A stretch of DNA of 64,000 nucleotides from Sphingomonas hankookensis (GCF_028551275.1 NZ_CP117025.1:496001-560000); one strand, 5' to 3'. Positions 35,355-45,069 are shown, counted from the stretch's first letter. Numbers and translations: made by a program. The notes: generated by a model not told the origin, from the sequence alone.

Positions 35355-37714
35355 GCGCGCAAACTCCCGCCGATCTTCTTCGCCGCCGCCACGATCTTGT
35401 CCGAAATCGCCTTCAGTTCGACATCGGTGAAGCTCTTGGCGCCCGGCTGCAACGTGACCTCAATGGCGAGGCTCTTGTGGCCCGGCTCGACGCCCTGTCC
35501 GGCAAAGACGTCGAACAGCCGCGCATCGACGATCGCCGCCTTGTCCGCGCCGCGCACCGCGCGCACCAGCTGGTCGCCGGTCACGTCCTCGGCGACCAGG
35601 AATGCGAAATCGCGCGTCACCGCCTGCAACGCCGGCGGCGCATAGGCCGCGCGCATGAAGCCGCTGCCCCGCTTGGCCGGCAGCGCGTCGAGATAGATCT
35701 CCGCCGCCACCACGCCGCTGCCCAGGTCGAATGCCTTGGCGGTGGTCGGGTGCAGCACGCCGAAGCTCGCCAGCACCGTCTTCGGCCCCAGCCTGAGCGT
35801 CGCCGACTGGCCCGGATGGAACACGTCGCCGGCACCGTCCATCACCTGAAGATTGCCGACCGGCGCGCCCGCCGCCTCCAGCAGCGCCAGCACCTCCGCC
35901 TTGGCATCGAACGCGTCGAAGCCCTGCGCCTTGCCGGTCCGCCAGTTGCGCACCGCGCGCTCGCCCGACAGCACGATGCCCAATGTCGCGCGCTCACCCT
36001 CGGCCAGATAGCGCCGGCCGATCTCGAACAGCCGCACGCTCGACTGGCCCCGCTTCGCATTGCGCGCAGCCGCACTCAGCAGACCGGGCAGCAGCGACGG
36101 GCGCATCACGCGCATGTCGCTGGCGATCGGGTTCACCACCTCCCACGCGCCGCCGCCGAACGGGGCGGCTTCGTCGTCGGCGATGAAGCTCCACGTGATC
36201 GCTTCGGCCAGACCGCGCGCCGCCGCCGCGCGGCGCATCCGCCGCTCCAGCTTCTGTTCGGGCGTCGCCGTCGGCGTCGCCACTCCGGCAGGACGGTCGA
36301 GCGGGGTGGACGGCACCTTGTCCAGCCCCTCGATGCGGATCACTTCCTCGACCAGATCGGCCACGCCCTCGACATCGCGCCGCCACGACGGGACCGTCAC
36401 CTGCCAGCCATCGCCAACCACGAAGCCCAGCCGTTCGAGAATGTCGCGCTGCCGGTCCTCGGCCACGTCCAGCCCGCCCAGCGTCGCGACGCGGCCAGGC
36501 TGATGCGTGATGACCCGCGGCTCGGTCGGCGGGCTGCCGGCCGTGGTCACGCGGCTCGCGGTCCCGCCGCACAGCCGCAGGACATAATCGGTCGCAATGG
36601 CCAGGCCCTGATCCAGAAACGCCGGATCGACCCCACGTTCGAACCGGGTGCGCGCATCGCTGGTCAGCGCCAGCTTCTGCCCCGTCCGCGCGATCGCCTC
36701 GGGCGTGAAATAGGCGCATTCGATCAGCACGTCGGTCGTCGTCTCCGACACGCCCGAATGCTCGCCGCCCATGATCCCGCCAATGTCGTGCACCGCCGCG
36801 TCGTCGGCGATCACCGTCTCGCCGCCGTCCAGCGTATAGGACTTGCCGTTCAGCGCGACGACGCTTTCGCTCGGGCGAGCCTGCCGCGCGACCAGCCCAC
36901 CGTCGAGCTTCGCCATGTCATAGACGTGCAGCGGCCGCCCCAGATCGAACATCACGTAATTGGTGATGTCGACCAGTGTCGAAATCGGCTTCTGCCCGAT
37001 CGCGTTCAGCCGCCGGCGCATCCACTCCGGCGACTCGCCATTGGTCAGCCCGCGCACCGCCTGCGCATAGAAGGCCGGGCAGCCCGCCGCGTCCTCGACC
37101 CGCACGTCGGGGCCATCGCCTTCGCCCGCGACCACCGGCACCGCCAGCGGTTTCAGCGTCCCATAACCCGCCGCCGCCAGGTCGCGCGCAATCCCGCGCA
37201 CGCCCATACAGTCCTGCCGGTTCGGCGTGACGCTGATGTCGATCACCGGATCGTCCAGCCCGGCGTAGGCGGGGAAGGGGGTGCCGGCCGGTGCATCGGC
37301 GGGCAGTTCGATGATCCCGTCATGATCCTCGCCCAGCTCCAGTTCGCGGGTCGAACACATCATGCCGTTGGATTCGACGCCGCGGATCGCCGCGACCTTC
37401 AGCACCATGCCATTGGCCGGCACCGTCGCGCCGGGCATCCCGAACACGCCGACCAGCCCCGCACGGGCATTGGGCGCGCCGCACACCACCTGCAACGGGC
37501 CGTCGCCGGCGTCGACCGACAGTACCTGCAGCTTGTCCGCCTGCGGATGCGGTTCGGCGGTCAGCACGCGGGCGACGCGGAACGCGGCCAGCTTCTCGCC
37601 CGGATTCTCGACGCCCTCGACCTCCAGCCCGATCGCGTTCAGCGCGCCCAGGATCGTGTCGAGCGACGCATCGGTGTCGAGATGCTCGTGCAGCCAGCTC
37701 AGGGTGAACTTCAT
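35351..37714 (-). CDS. pheT: Phenylalanine-tRNA ligase beta subunit
   Basis: Beta chain of the alpha2beta2 phenylalanyl-tRNA synthetase. The 787-residue protein has the N-terminal core ([19 protein letters not shown]) and the tRNA-binding OB domain around [18 protein letters not shown]. The B3/B4 editing domain and class II-like core follow. The C-terminal FDX-ACB domain begins [17 protein letters not shown]. Start at 37714 overlaps the pheS stop by four bases; longer frames upstream lie in pheS. It is in an operon pheS-pheT-aldose epimerase. Confidence 0.97.
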   Translation of the reverse strand: MKFTLSWLHEHLDTDASLDTILGALNAIGLEVEGVENPGEKLAAFRVARVLTAEPHPQADKLQVLSVDAGDGPLQVVCGAPNARAGLVGVFGMPGATVPANGMVLKVAAIRGVESNGMMCSTRELELGEDHDGIIELPADAPAGTPFPAYAGLDDPVIDISVTPNRQDCMGVRGIARDLAAAGYGTLKPLAVPVVAGEGDGPDVRVEDAAGCPAFYAQAVRGLTNGESPEWMRRRLNAIGQKPISTLVDITNYVMFDLGRPLHVYDMAKLDGGLVARQARPSESVVALNGKSYTLDGGETVIADDAAVHDIGGIMGGEHSGVSETTTDVLIECAYFTPEAIARTGQKLALTSDARTRFERGVDPAFLDQGLAIATDYVLRLCGGTASRVTTAGSPPTEPRVITHQPGRVATLGGLDVAEDRQRDILERLGFVVGDGWQVTVPSWRRDVEGVADLVEEVIRIEGLDKVPSTPLDRPAGVATPTATPEQKLERRMRRAAAARGLAEAITWSFIADDEAAPFGGGAWEVVNPIASDMRVMRPSLLPGLLSAAARNAKRGQSSVRLFEIGRRYLAEGERATLGIVLSGERAVRNWRTGKAQGFDAFDAKAEVLALLEAAGAPVGNLQVMDGAGDVFHPGQSATLRLGPKTVLASFGVLHPTTAKAFDLGSGVVAAEIYLDALPAKRGSGFMRAAYAPPALQAVTRDFAFLVAEDVTGDQLVRAVRGADKAAIVDARLFDVFAGQGVEPGHKSLAIEVTLQPGAKSFTDVELKAISDKIVAAAKKIGGSLRA

Positions 37715-38964
37715 GCGCCTACTCCCCCCGACAGCGTGGGAACGTCCAGCGCCGCAAAGCCATAATGTTTCAACCAGCGCAGATCGCCGTCGAAGAACGG
37801 GCGCAGATCGTCCATGCCGTATTTCAGCATCGCCAGCCGGTCGACGCCGGTGCCGAACGCAAATCCCTGCCACTCATCGGGGTCGAGCCCGCACGCGGCG
37901 ATGACCTTGGGATGGACCATGCCGCTGCCCAGCACCTCCATCCAGCCGCCATTGCCCTTGGTCGGATCACCGCCGACGACGCGCCGACCCTTTTCCAGCG
38001 TATAGCCGATATCGACCTCTGCCGACGGTTCGGTGAACGGAAAATAGCTCGGGCGCAGCCGCAGCACGATATCGTCGCGCTCGAAATAGGCCTTCAGGAA
38101 CGTCTCCAGCGTCCATTTGAGATGCCCCATATGGATGCCGCGATCGATGACCAAGCCCTCGATCTGGTGGAACATTGGCGTGTGGGTCGCGTCGCTGTCG
38201 CTGCGATAGACCCGGCCCGGTGCGATGATGCGGATCGGAGGTTGCTGGGTCATCATCGTGCGGATCTGGACCGGCGATGTATGGGTCCGGAGCACGAACC
38301 GTTCCACGGTTCGGTCCTGCTCCGGACCGGCCGGCGGTGCATCTGCACCGTCCGACGGCGACGGGCTTTGCCCGGCGCGGGCCGATGGGATCGCGCCGGT
38401 GGCGGAGCCACCGTCGTCGGACGGTGCAGATGCACCGCCGGCCGCGCTTTCGCTGGTCTCGCCCTGCGGGCTTCGGCGCTGCGCGTAGAACGTATCGTGC
38501 ATCGCGCGCGCCGGGTGTGTCTCCGGAATATTGAGCGCGGTGAAGTTATGCCAGTCGTCCTCGATCTCCGGCCCCGTCGCGACGGCAAAGCCCAGATCGG
38601 CGAAGATCTCCGCCAGTTCGTCCATCACTTGGGCAACCGGATGCACCCCACCCGGCGCGATCCGGTCGACCGGCAGCGTCAGGTCGACCCGCTCGCTCGC
38701 CAGCTTGGCCGCCAGCGCCTTTGCTTCGAGGTCCGCCTTGCGCGCACCGATCGCCCCGGTCACCGCCTCGCGCAGCGCGTGGATGCCGGGCGCGACCGTC
38801 TGGCGTTCTTCGGGCGACAGGCCGCCCAGCGTCTTGAGCAGGCCGGTGATCGCCCCCTGCTTGCCCAGTGCATGAACACGCACCGCCTCCAGCGCGTCGA
38901 CGCCGGCAGAGGCATCGATGGCGGCGAGCAGGTCGGCACGCAATTGGTCGAGATCGGGGGTCAC
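37711..38964 (-). CDS. pheS: Phenylalanine-tRNA ligase alpha subunit with in-frame insertion
   Basis: Catalytic alpha chain of phenylalanyl-tRNA synthetase. Class II motifs are present: the N-terminal coiled-coil, [23 protein letters not shown] (motif 1/2 region), [10 protein letters not shown], and motif 3 [17 protein letters not shown]. The protein has 417 residues, about 55-60 more than usual (roughly 330-365). The excess is a low-complexity block between residue 160 and 222, rich in S, G, A, P and D, encoded by a perfect inverted repeat (38329-38443). Flanking family sequence is intact and in frame, so the enzyme should still work, as it is essential and single here. Confidence 0.95.
   Translation of the reverse strand: MTPDLDQLRADLLAAIDASAGVDALEAVRVHALGKQGAITGLLKTLGGLSPEERQTVAPGIHALREAVTGAIGARKADLEAKALAAKLASERVDLTLPVDRIAPGGVHPVAQVMDELAEIFADLGFAVATGPEIEDDWHNFTALNIPETHPARAMHDTFYAQRRSPQGETSESAAGGASAPSDDGGSATGAIPSARAGQSPSPSDGADAPPAGPEQDRTVERFVLRTHTSPVQIRTMMTQQPPIRIIAPGRVYRSDSDATHTPMFHQIEGLVIDRGIHMGHLKWTLETFLKAYFERDDIVLRLRPSYFPFTEPSAEVDIGYTLEKGRRVVGGDPTKGNGGWMEVLGSGMVHPKVIAACGLDPDEWQGFAFGTGVDRLAMLKYGMDDLRPFFDGDLRWLKHYGFAALDVPTLSGGVGA
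38329..38443. repeat. Palindromic element inserted in frame in pheS
   Basis: Two arms of about 29 bp, 38329-38357 (starts GGCCGGCGGTGCATCTGCAC) and 38415-38443, are reverse complements of each other without mismatch. They are separated by 57 bp containing further small hairpins (CGGGCTTTGCCCG, GGTGGCGGAGCCACC). It encodes residues about 174-212 of PheS. No other copy was seen in this window. Confidence 0.85.
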
Positions 38965-38997
38965 GGTCGCTCCGGTGGTCGGGATAGGCGACCGGCT

Positions 38998-39309
38998 TTA
39001 TTGCGGAACGGGAAAGAAGCCTAGCCCCGAGGACAGGTCGGACCAGTGGGGGTTGTCCCGCTCGACCAGATTCTGCTTCCAGTCGCGGTTCCACTTCTTG
39101 ATCCGCTTCTCACGCTGGATCGCGGCGTCCATGGTCTCATGCCGTTCGAACCAGACGAGGCGGTGGCAGTCATGGTCGGCGGTGAAGCCGGGGAAGCTGC
39201 CGCTGCGATGCTGGTGCAGGCGCTGGATCAGGTTGCTGGTGACGCCGGTGTAGATGGTGCCGTTGCGACGGCTGGCGACGATGTACACGCAAGGTTCGAA
39301 GATGCGCAT
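38998..39309 (-). CDS. GIY-YIG nuclease family protein
   Basis: A 103-residue single-domain GIY-YIG protein: PCVYIVASRRNGTIYTGVTSNL contains both Y-I/Y-T signature strands, IQRLHQHRSG the conserved arginine helix, and AIQREKRIKKW the catalytic glutamate. Stand-alone proteins of this kind are common in sphingomonads and often have repeats next to them; their role is not known. It sits between rplT and pheS, a pair that is adjacent in many bacteria, and is separated from rplT by a terminator and a REP-like hairpin. It could be a late insertion. Confidence 0.85.
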   Translation of the reverse strand: MRIFEPCVYIVASRRNGTIYTGVTSNLIQRLHQHRSGSFPGFTADHDCHRLVWFERHETMDAAIQREKRIKKWNRDWKQNLVERDNPHWSDLSSGLGFFPVPQ

Positions 39310-39321
39310 TCGCCCGCCCCT

Positions 39322-39420
39322 ATTCGTCGTTCCCGCGCAGGCGGGAACCCATACACGCTGACGATGCTAATAGAGCCGAGACGCCAGCGTCTATGGATTC
39401 CCGCCTGCGCGGGAATGACG
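39322..39420. repeat. Long REP-like hairpin upstream of the GIY-YIG gene
   Basis: Opposed arms CGTTCCCGCGCAGGCGGGAA and GATTCCCGCCTGCGCGGGAA flank an inner ACGCTG...CAGCGT stem. The whole forms a nearly 100-bp imperfect palindrome directly upstream of the GIY-YIG start codon. Confidence 0.8.
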
Positions 39421-39431
39421 AAGCCCCAAAA

Positions 39432-39463
39432 GAAAAACGCCGGCAGGTCACCCCACCGGCGTC
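39432..39463 (-). terminator. Rho-independent terminator after rplT
   Basis: On the minus strand ACGCCGG (39462-39456), a 12-base loop and CCGGCGT (39443-39437) are followed by TTTTTCTTTT. Classic stem plus T-run, 30 bp after the rplT stop, ending the rpmI-rplT transcript. Confidence 0.85.
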
Positions 39464-39491
39464 TTTCATCCCGCAAACAGGAACCGTGCGC

Positions 39492-39863
39492 TTACGCGGC
39501 GGCCTGTTCCGGCAGGGCGGCCTTCGCCTGCGCGACGATCGCCTTGAAGGCGGCCTCTTCGTGCATCGCGATATCGGCCAGGACCTTCCGGTCGAGTTCG
39601 ATGCCGGCCAGCTTGCAGCCGTGCATGAACTGCGAATAGGTGATGCCCTCCGCGCGGACACCGGCGTTGATGCGCTGGATCCACAGACCACGGAAGGTCC
39701 GCTTCTTCACCTTGCGGTCGCGATAAGCGTACTGACCGGCCTTTTCGACGGCCTGGCGAGCGATGCGGATCGTGTTCTTGCGACGGCCATAATAGCCCTT
39801 CGCCTGATCCAAAATGCGCTTGTGCTTCGCCTTGGTGGTCGTGCCGCGCTTGATACGTGCCAT
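39492..39863 (-). CDS. rplT: 50S ribosomal protein L20
   Basis: Binds 23S rRNA and is needed for early 50S assembly. The 123-residue basic protein starts [20 protein letters not shown] and has [21 protein letters not shown] and [20 protein letters not shown], all family signatures. It is 13 bp downstream of rpmI and followed by a terminator. The C-terminal tail ([11 protein letters not shown]) is slightly longer than in E. coli. Confidence 0.98.
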   Translation of the reverse strand: MARIKRGTTTKAKHKRILDQAKGYYGRRKNTIRIARQAVEKAGQYAYRDRKVKKRTFRGLWIQRINAGVRAEGITYSQFMHGCKLAGIELDRKVLADIAMHEEAAFKAIVAQAKAALPEQAAA

Positions 39864-39876
39864 GCTTCAGTACTCC

Positions 39877-40080
39877 TTAACGAAGGCCGTAAGGCGCCCA
39901 CGCCTTGATGCGAGCCACATCGGCGTCGGCCAGGACCGAGGTCCCGCGGTTCTGACGGATATACTTCGCATTGTGCGAGATCAGGCGGTGACGCTTGCCG
40001 GCGACGCCGTGCTTCACCTTGCCGGTGGCGGTGAACTTGAAGCGCTTCTTCACGCCGCTCTTGGTCTTGAGCTTGGGCAT
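39877..40080 (-). CDS. rpmI: 50S ribosomal protein L35
   Basis: Small 50S protein, 67 residues, MPKLKTKSGVKKRFKFTATG to APYGLR. The ATG at 40080 has a strong GAGGAGACC ribosome binding site; the longer open frame upstream is rejected. infC, which often precedes rpmI, is not in this window; the preceding gene is the divergent AsmA gene, so the promoter must lie in 40081-40237. Confidence 0.97.
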   Translation of the reverse strand: MPKLKTKSGVKKRFKFTATGKVKHGVAGKRHRLISHNAKYIRQNRGTSVLADADVARIKAWAPYGLR

Positions 40081-40237
40081 TTTGGTCTCCTCAAAAATCA
40101 CGACGTGCGGATTGCCGCGGCAGCCCCAGATGGCCGGGCGAATCCCTAAAAGGTCGTGGAAAGAGCGCGCCCCTAACCCGCCTGTCACCAAAACGCAACC
40201 GCCGGAACTCGTTTCGCCCCCGAACGCTGTTGCCGCG

Positions 40238-42355
40238 ATGGCCGAGCTTTCCCCGACTGAAGGCGCTCCCGACGCCCCCCGCCGCCGCGACTGGCGGCGG
40301 ATCGCGATTCGGACGCTGATCGGCATCGTCGCGGCGATTGTCCTGGCCTGGCTGATCCTGTTCGTCACCAAGGGCCGGTTCCTGAAGGGCACGTTCGAAC
40401 GAATCGCCTCGTCGCAGAGCGGCCGCACGGTGCGCGTCGCGGGCGACTTCCAGTTCTACTTCAACCCCATCGACCTCAAATTCCTCGCCGAGGGACTGTC
40501 GGTATCGAACCCCGCCTGGGCCGGGGGCGGCAATCTGTTCGAGGCGAAGAAGCTCGACAGCTCGACCGCCACGCTGACCTTCCTGTTCGGACGCCGCCGC
40601 GTCAACTGGCTCGAACTCGACGGCGCGCGGGCCGACCTGCACTGGGACGCGGCACGCAAGCGTAACACCTGGACGTTCGGCGATCCGAACAAGCCCGGCA
40701 AGAAGCTCGACCTGCCGGTCGTGCGCAGCGGGATCTTCCGCGATACGCAGATTCGTTACCGCGACCCGCAATTTCTGCTCGACGGGACGTTCGACCTCGA
40801 CACGACGATCAGCGAAGGCACCCAGTTCGCCAGCGCGATCCGGGCGACCGGGCGCGGCACGGTGCGCGGCCGTCCGTTCCGCCTGACCGGGCAACTCCAA
40901 TCGCCCAATGCGACGATCCGCGGGGGGCAGAATCAGCTGACCGCCCGGATCGAGGTCGCCCGTTCGGTCGCGATCGTCGCCGGCACGCTGCCCGGCCCGA
41001 CCCAGCTCGACGGATCGAACCTCGCCGTCCGCCTGCGGGGGGCAAATTTGGCCGACGTCTTCGCGGTGCTCGGCATCGTCACCCCCGACACCCGCACCTA
41101 TCGCCTGACCGGACGCATGACCAAGGACGGGCCGGACTGGAAATTCACCCGGTTGAAGGGCGTGTTCGGCGACAGCGACCTCGCCGGCAGCCTGACCGTT
41201 ACCCAGCGCGAACCGCGCCTGCTGCTCACCGCCGACCTGACCTCGCGCAGGCTGGATATCGTCGATATGTCGGCATTCGTCGGCTACGACCTTGAGCGTA
41301 TCGAAGCGCAGGGCGCCGCCGGTGCGATCGTCCGCGAAGGCGGCGCCCCCCGCCTGCTCCCCGATGCCCGGCTGAACGTCGAGGCGCTCAGGAATTTCGA
41401 TGCAAAGGTCCGCTACAAGGTCGGCAATGTCCGCGCGCGCAGCCTGCCGGTGTCGAATGTCGACCTGACCCTCGACCTGAACGACCGGCTGCTCAAACTC
41501 TCGCCGCTGACCTTCGCCATGGCGCGCGGCAATGTCGCGTCGGACATCGTGATCGACGCCCGCCGCCGTCCGGCGGTCACCGATTACGACATCCGCCTGT
41601 CGCCGACGCCGATGGGACGGCTGCTCGCCGGCTGGGGCGTCGAAGAAGCCGGCACCACCGGCACGGTCAAGGCGCGCGTCCAGCTGACCGGCACCGGCGA
41701 CACCGTCCACGACTCGCTTGCCGCCTCCAACGGCCGCATCGCGATCATCCTGCCCGCCGGCAGCTTCTGGACCCGCAATGTCCAGCTGTCCGAACTCGAC
41801 CTCGGCACCTTCGCGCAGAAGATGTTCGAGGGGAAATTGAAGGAACCGGTGCGGATCAACTGCGGCCTGATCGGCTTCACCGTGCGACAGGGGGTGGCGG
41901 CGGCAGACCCGATCCTGATCGATACGCAGAAGAATGTGATGCTCGGGCGTGGCGGCTTCAGCTTCCGCAACGAATCGATCGATCTTGCGGTACGGGCCGA
42001 TTCGAAGAAATTCTCGCTCTTTGCCGGCCAGTCGCCGGTCGGCATCGGCGGCTATTTCGCGGCACCGCGCTATTCGGTCCTCAGCCCCGAACTGCTGGGC
42101 CGCGCCGGCGCCGGACTCGGCCTTGCCACCGTGGTCACCCCGCTCGCCGGTGTGCTGGCCTTTGTCGATCCGGGCGATGCGAAGGGGGCGGCGTGCGGCC
42201 CGGTCCTCGCCGGTGCCACCGCCCGGGCGCAGCGCACGACCAAGGGCGAGGCGCGGGACGATGTCGGTCGCGGGACGACGGCCAAGGCGGAAGACGGCCG
42301 CTCGAACAAGGGCGAGCGCAAGGAGCAGCGGAAGAAGTTTCTCGGGATTTTTTGA
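40238..42355 (+). CDS. AsmA family protein
   Basis: Large AsmA-like protein anchored in the inner membrane, a family now linked to bridge-like lipid transport to the outer membrane. The 705-residue protein has a cytoplasmic start (MAELSPTEGAPDAPRRRDWR) and one transmembrane helix (TLIGIVAAIVLAWLILFVTK). The repetitive beta-rich periplasmic part contains FQFYFNPIDLKFLAEGLSVS and the C-terminal AsmA domain. A low-complexity charged tail (GERKEQRKKFLGIF) ends it. The ATG at 40238 is chosen since the upstream frame is antisense to rpmI. A copy of repeat R1 starts at its stop codon. Confidence 0.88.
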   Translation: MAELSPTEGAPDAPRRRDWRRIAIRTLIGIVAAIVLAWLILFVTKGRFLKGTFERIASSQSGRTVRVAGDFQFYFNPIDLKFLAEGLSVSNPAWAGGGNLFEAKKLDSSTATLTFLFGRRRVNWLELDGARADLHWDAARKRNTWTFGDPNKPGKKLDLPVVRSGIFRDTQIRYRDPQFLLDGTFDLDTTISEGTQFASAIRATGRGTVRGRPFRLTGQLQSPNATIRGGQNQLTARIEVARSVAIVAGTLPGPTQLDGSNLAVRLRGANLADVFAVLGIVTPDTRTYRLTGRMTKDGPDWKFTRLKGVFGDSDLAGSLTVTQREPRLLLTADLTSRRLDIVDMSAFVGYDLERIEAQGAAGAIVREGGAPRLLPDARLNVEALRNFDAKVRYKVGNVRARSLPVSNVDLTLDLNDRLLKLSPLTFAMARGNVASDIVIDARRRPAVTDYDIRLSPTPMGRLLAGWGVEEAGTTGTVKARVQLTGTGDTVHDSLAASNGRIAIILPAGSFWTRNVQLSELDLGTFAQKMFEGKLKEPVRINCGLIGFTVRQGVAAADPILIDTQKNVMLGRGGFSFRNESIDLAVRADSKKFSLFAGQSPVGIGGYFAAPRYSVLSPELLGRAGAGLGLATVVTPLAGVLAFVDPGDAKGAACGPVLAGATARAQRTTKGEARDDVGRGTTAKAEDGRSNKGERKEQRKKFLGIF

Positions 42356-42538
42356 ATCACGCGGAGGCGCGGAGAGGTCGCGCCTGTGGCGACCGATTGC
42401 GTGCGGGAGACCATCGTCTCCGCTGCAACGATGACTGAACGCCGCTGTCGCGGCAGACTTCCCCGCGAGCGCAACTCCTCCGCGTCTCTGCGCGAAATCT
42501 ACCTTAAGAACCCTCTTCGCGCCTTCGCGTGAAAATCA
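42356..42538. repeat. Long imperfect inverted repeat, family R1 copy 3
   Basis: Begins TCACGCGGAGGCGCGGAGAG and ends TTCGCGCCTTCGCGTGAAAA. The inner CTCCGCGTCTCTGCGCGAAA is shared with the other copies. It fills the gap between the convergent AsmA and SDR genes. Confidence 0.8.
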
Positions 42539-43315
42539 GAGAATCCCCGGAAACGCCCCGCCATCGATCAACAGGCTCTGCCCGGTGATGAATCCGGCCT
42601 TGTCCGAACACAGGAACGCACAGGCCGCGCCGAACTCGGCGGGATCGCCGATCCGCTTCGCCGGGATCGACTCCGCCCGCTTCGCCTTTTCCTCGGCCGG
42701 GGTCGTGCCGTTCTTCTTCGCCGCCGCCTCGGTCATCGACGCGATGCGCGCGGTGTCGAACGATCCGGGCAGCAGCCCGTTGATCGTGACGTTCGACCCC
42801 GCCACCTGCCGCGCAATCCCCGCGACGAAGCCCGTCAGCCCGGCACGCGCCCCGCTCGACAGGTCGAGTCCCGGCAGCGGCATCTTGACCGATCCGGAGG
42901 TGATGTTGACCACCCGCCCGAACCCGCGCTCGACCATCCCCGGCAATACCGCCTGAATCAACAGGGCAGGGGTGACGAAATTCGCTTCGATCCCGGCGCG
43001 GATGCCGTCGGCTTCCAGCTCGGTATAGGGTTTGAGCGGCGGCCCGCCATTGTTGTTGACGAGGATGTCGGGGTCCGGACAGGCAGCGAGCAACGCCGCG
43101 CGGCCCTCCTCGGTCGACAGGTCGCCGACGACCTCGATTACCGTCACCCCGGTCTCCGCCCGGATCGCCGCCGCCGTCTCGGTCAGCTTCGCCGTATCGC
43201 GCCCGTTGACGACGACATCGACCCCGGCCCGCGCCAGTTCCAGCGCGCACGCCCGGCCGAGGCCGGCGCTCGACGCGCACACGATCGCCTTGCGGCCGGC
43301 AATTCCTAGATCCAT
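42536..43315 (-). CDS. SDR family oxidoreductase with altered catalytic residues
   Basis: Short-chain dehydrogenase/reductase fold, 259 residues. The cofactor site is CASSAGLGRACALELARAG (a relaxed G-x3-G-x-G), with VVVNGRD and NNNGGPP. The serine of the catalytic set is in NITSGSVKM, but the usual Y-x3-K is replaced: the aligned region reads DLSSGARAGLTGF, so Tyr becomes Ser and Lys becomes Arg. The C-terminus LLIDGGAFPGIL is normal for SDRs. Some 3-oxoacyl-ACP-reductase-like SDRs share this variation; activity is uncertain. It lies 11 bp downstream of an ABC permease gene and may be in the same transcript. Confidence 0.85.
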   Translation of the reverse strand: MDLGIAGRKAIVCASSAGLGRACALELARAGVDVVVNGRDTAKLTETAAAIRAETGVTVIEVVGDLSTEEGRAALLAACPDPDILVNNNGGPPLKPYTELEADGIRAGIEANFVTPALLIQAVLPGMVERGFGRVVNITSGSVKMPLPGLDLSSGARAGLTGFVAGIARQVAGSNVTINGLLPGSFDTARIASMTEAAAKKNGTTPAEEKAKRAESIPAKRIGDPAEFGAACAFLCSDKAGFITGQSLLIDGGAFPGIL

Positions 43316-43326
43316 CGTGTCCGTCC

Positions 43327-44094
43327 CTATTTCTTGAGCCGCCATCCGGTGCGGAAGATCATGGTGATGACGGTCACGCAGATCAGCAGGAAGCCCAGGG
43401 TCGCCCCCAGGCTGGCCGCCACCGAAACATCGCCCGTCCCGAAGAATGTCCAGCGGAACCCGCTGATCAGATAGACGATCGGGTTGAACAGGCTGATCGT
43501 ACGCCACACGCCCGGCAGCATGTCGATCGAATAGAATGCCCCGCCCAGGAACGTCAGCGGCGTCACCACCAGCAACGGGATGACCTGCAACTGTTCGAAC
43601 CCCTTGGCCCACAGTCCGAGGATGAAGCCGAACAGGCAGAAGGTGATCGCCACCAGCAGCAGATAGCATAGCGCCCAGAACGGATGCGCGACGCTGACGT
43701 CGACGAACAGATGCGCGGTTGCAAAGATCACCAGCGCGACGATCGTCGACTTGGTCGCCGCCGCGCCGACATAGCCGACCAGCGTCTCCAGCGTGGAGAT
43801 GGGCGCCGACAGCAATTCATAGATGGTGCCCGACCATTTCGGCATGAAGATGCCGAAACTGGCATTGAAGATGCTCTCGGTCAGCATCGTCAGCATCATC
43901 AGCCCCGGCACGATGAACGCGCCATAGGGGACGCCCGACACCTCGTTCATCCGGCTGCCGATCGCGGTGCCGAACACCACGAAATAGAGCGAGGTGGTGA
44001 TGACCGGCGTCATCAGCGAGGTCCAGATCGTCCGCCCGAACCGCGCCAGTTCAAAGCGATAGATCGCCAGCACGCCATGCCAGTTGAACGTCAT
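43327..44094 (-). CDS. ABC-2 type transporter permease
   Basis: A 255-residue permease with about six hydrophobic segments, e.g. [20 protein letters not shown] and [21 protein letters not shown]. The ABC2 signature region is [23 protein letters not shown]. It belongs to the YadH/DrrB-like group that exports drugs, lipids or glycans. ATG overlaps the stop of the ATPase gene by four bases, so both subunits are made together. Substrate not known. Confidence 0.92.
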   Translation of the reverse strand: MTFNWHGVLAIYRFELARFGRTIWTSLMTPVITTSLYFVVFGTAIGSRMNEVSGVPYGAFIVPGLMMLTMLTESIFNASFGIFMPKWSGTIYELLSAPISTLETLVGYVGAAATKSTIVALVIFATAHLFVDVSVAHPFWALCYLLLVAITFCLFGFILGLWAKGFEQLQVIPLLVVTPLTFLGGAFYSIDMLPGVWRTISLFNPIVYLISGFRWTFFGTGDVSVAASLGATLGFLLICVTVITMIFRTGWRLKK

Positions 44095-45026
44095 GCCCGG
44101 CCCTCCTGTTCATGGACCAGCCCGACGAAGATATCCTCGAGGCTCGATTGCTTGGTCGCGATGTCCTTCCACGCGATGCCGGCCTCGTCGGCGGCACGCA
44201 GCAGCGCGCGCACGCCATTATCCTCGGCATTGGCATCGAAGGCGAAGGTCAGCGCATGGCCTTCGTCGGTCAGCTCCAGCGGCCAGTGCGACAGCGCCGC
44301 CGGCACCGCCGGCAGCGGATCGGACAGCGTCAGCGTCAGCGTCTTCTTGCCCAGCTTGCGCATCAGCGCCTGCTTCTCGTCGACCAGGATCAGCTTGCCC
44401 TTGGCGATCACCCCCACCCGGTCGGCCATTTCCTCGGCCTCCTCGATATAATGGGTGGTCAGGATGATGGTGACGCCGCGCTCGCGAAGGTCGTGGACCA
44501 GCCGCCACATGTCGCGGCGCAGTTCGACATCGACCCCGGCGGTCGGTTCGTCGAGGAACAGGATGTCGGGTTCGTGGCTCAGCGCCTTGGCGATCATTAC
44601 CCGTCGTTTCATGCCGCCCGACAGCTCGGTCATCTTCGCATCGCGCTTGTCCCACAGGGTCAGGTCACGCAGCAGCTTCTCGATGAACGCCGGGTCGCCA
44701 TGCCGCCCGAACAGTCGCCTGGAAAAGGTGACCGTCGCCATCACGCTTTCGAACGCATCGGTCAGCAATTCCTGCGGCACCAGCCCGATCCGGGTCCGCG
44801 TCTCGCGATAGTCGCTGACCGTGTCGAACCCGGCGGCGGTGATCGTCCCCGCGCTCGCCGTCACGATGCCGCAGATGATGCTGATCAGCGTCGTCTTGCC
44901 CGCGCCGTTCGGCCCCAGCAGCGCGAAAATCTCGCCCTTCGCAATGTCGAGGTCGGTCGGCTGGAGCGCGACGGTGCCCGACTTGTACGTCTTGGCGACG
45001 CCCCGGATCGAAAGAATGGTTTCCAT
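44091..45026 (-). CDS. ABC transporter ATP-binding protein
   Basis: A 311-residue ATPase of the YadG/DrrA-like group that drives the neighbouring ABC-2 permease. Motifs: Walker [12 protein letters not shown]-loop LVPQELL, signature LSGGMKRR, Walker [14 protein letters not shown]-loop [11 protein letters not shown]. The domain is followed by a C-terminal extension of about 90 residues typical of drug exporters. Start at 45026 ([15 protein letters not shown]); the longer frame upstream is the dsbA-like gene in another frame. Confidence 0.95.
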   Translation of the reverse strand: METILSIRGVAKTYKSGTVALQPTDLDIAKGEIFALLGPNGAGKTTLISIICGIVTASAGTITAAGFDTVSDYRETRTRIGLVPQELLTDAFESVMATVTFSRRLFGRHGDPAFIEKLLRDLTLWDKRDAKMTELSGGMKRRVMIAKALSHEPDILFLDEPTAGVDVELRRDMWRLVHDLRERGVTIILTTHYIEEAEEMADRVGVIAKGKLILVDEKQALMRKLGKKTLTLTLSDPLPAVPAALSHWPLELTDEGHALTFAFDANAEDNGVRALLRAADEAGIAWKDIATKQSSLEDIFVGLVHEQEGRA

Positions 45027-45069
45027 GGCAACGGCTTGTTCCACGCTTCGATGACCGGGGGAAGTCGCC

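Noticed and set aside
36192..36197. CACGTG core in pheT as another parS
   Set aside because: Only the left arm is similar (GCTCCACGTGATCG); two or more key bases are wrong.
35306..37765. 819-codon open frame antisense to pheT
   Set aside because: His/Arg/Gln-rich shadow of pheT.
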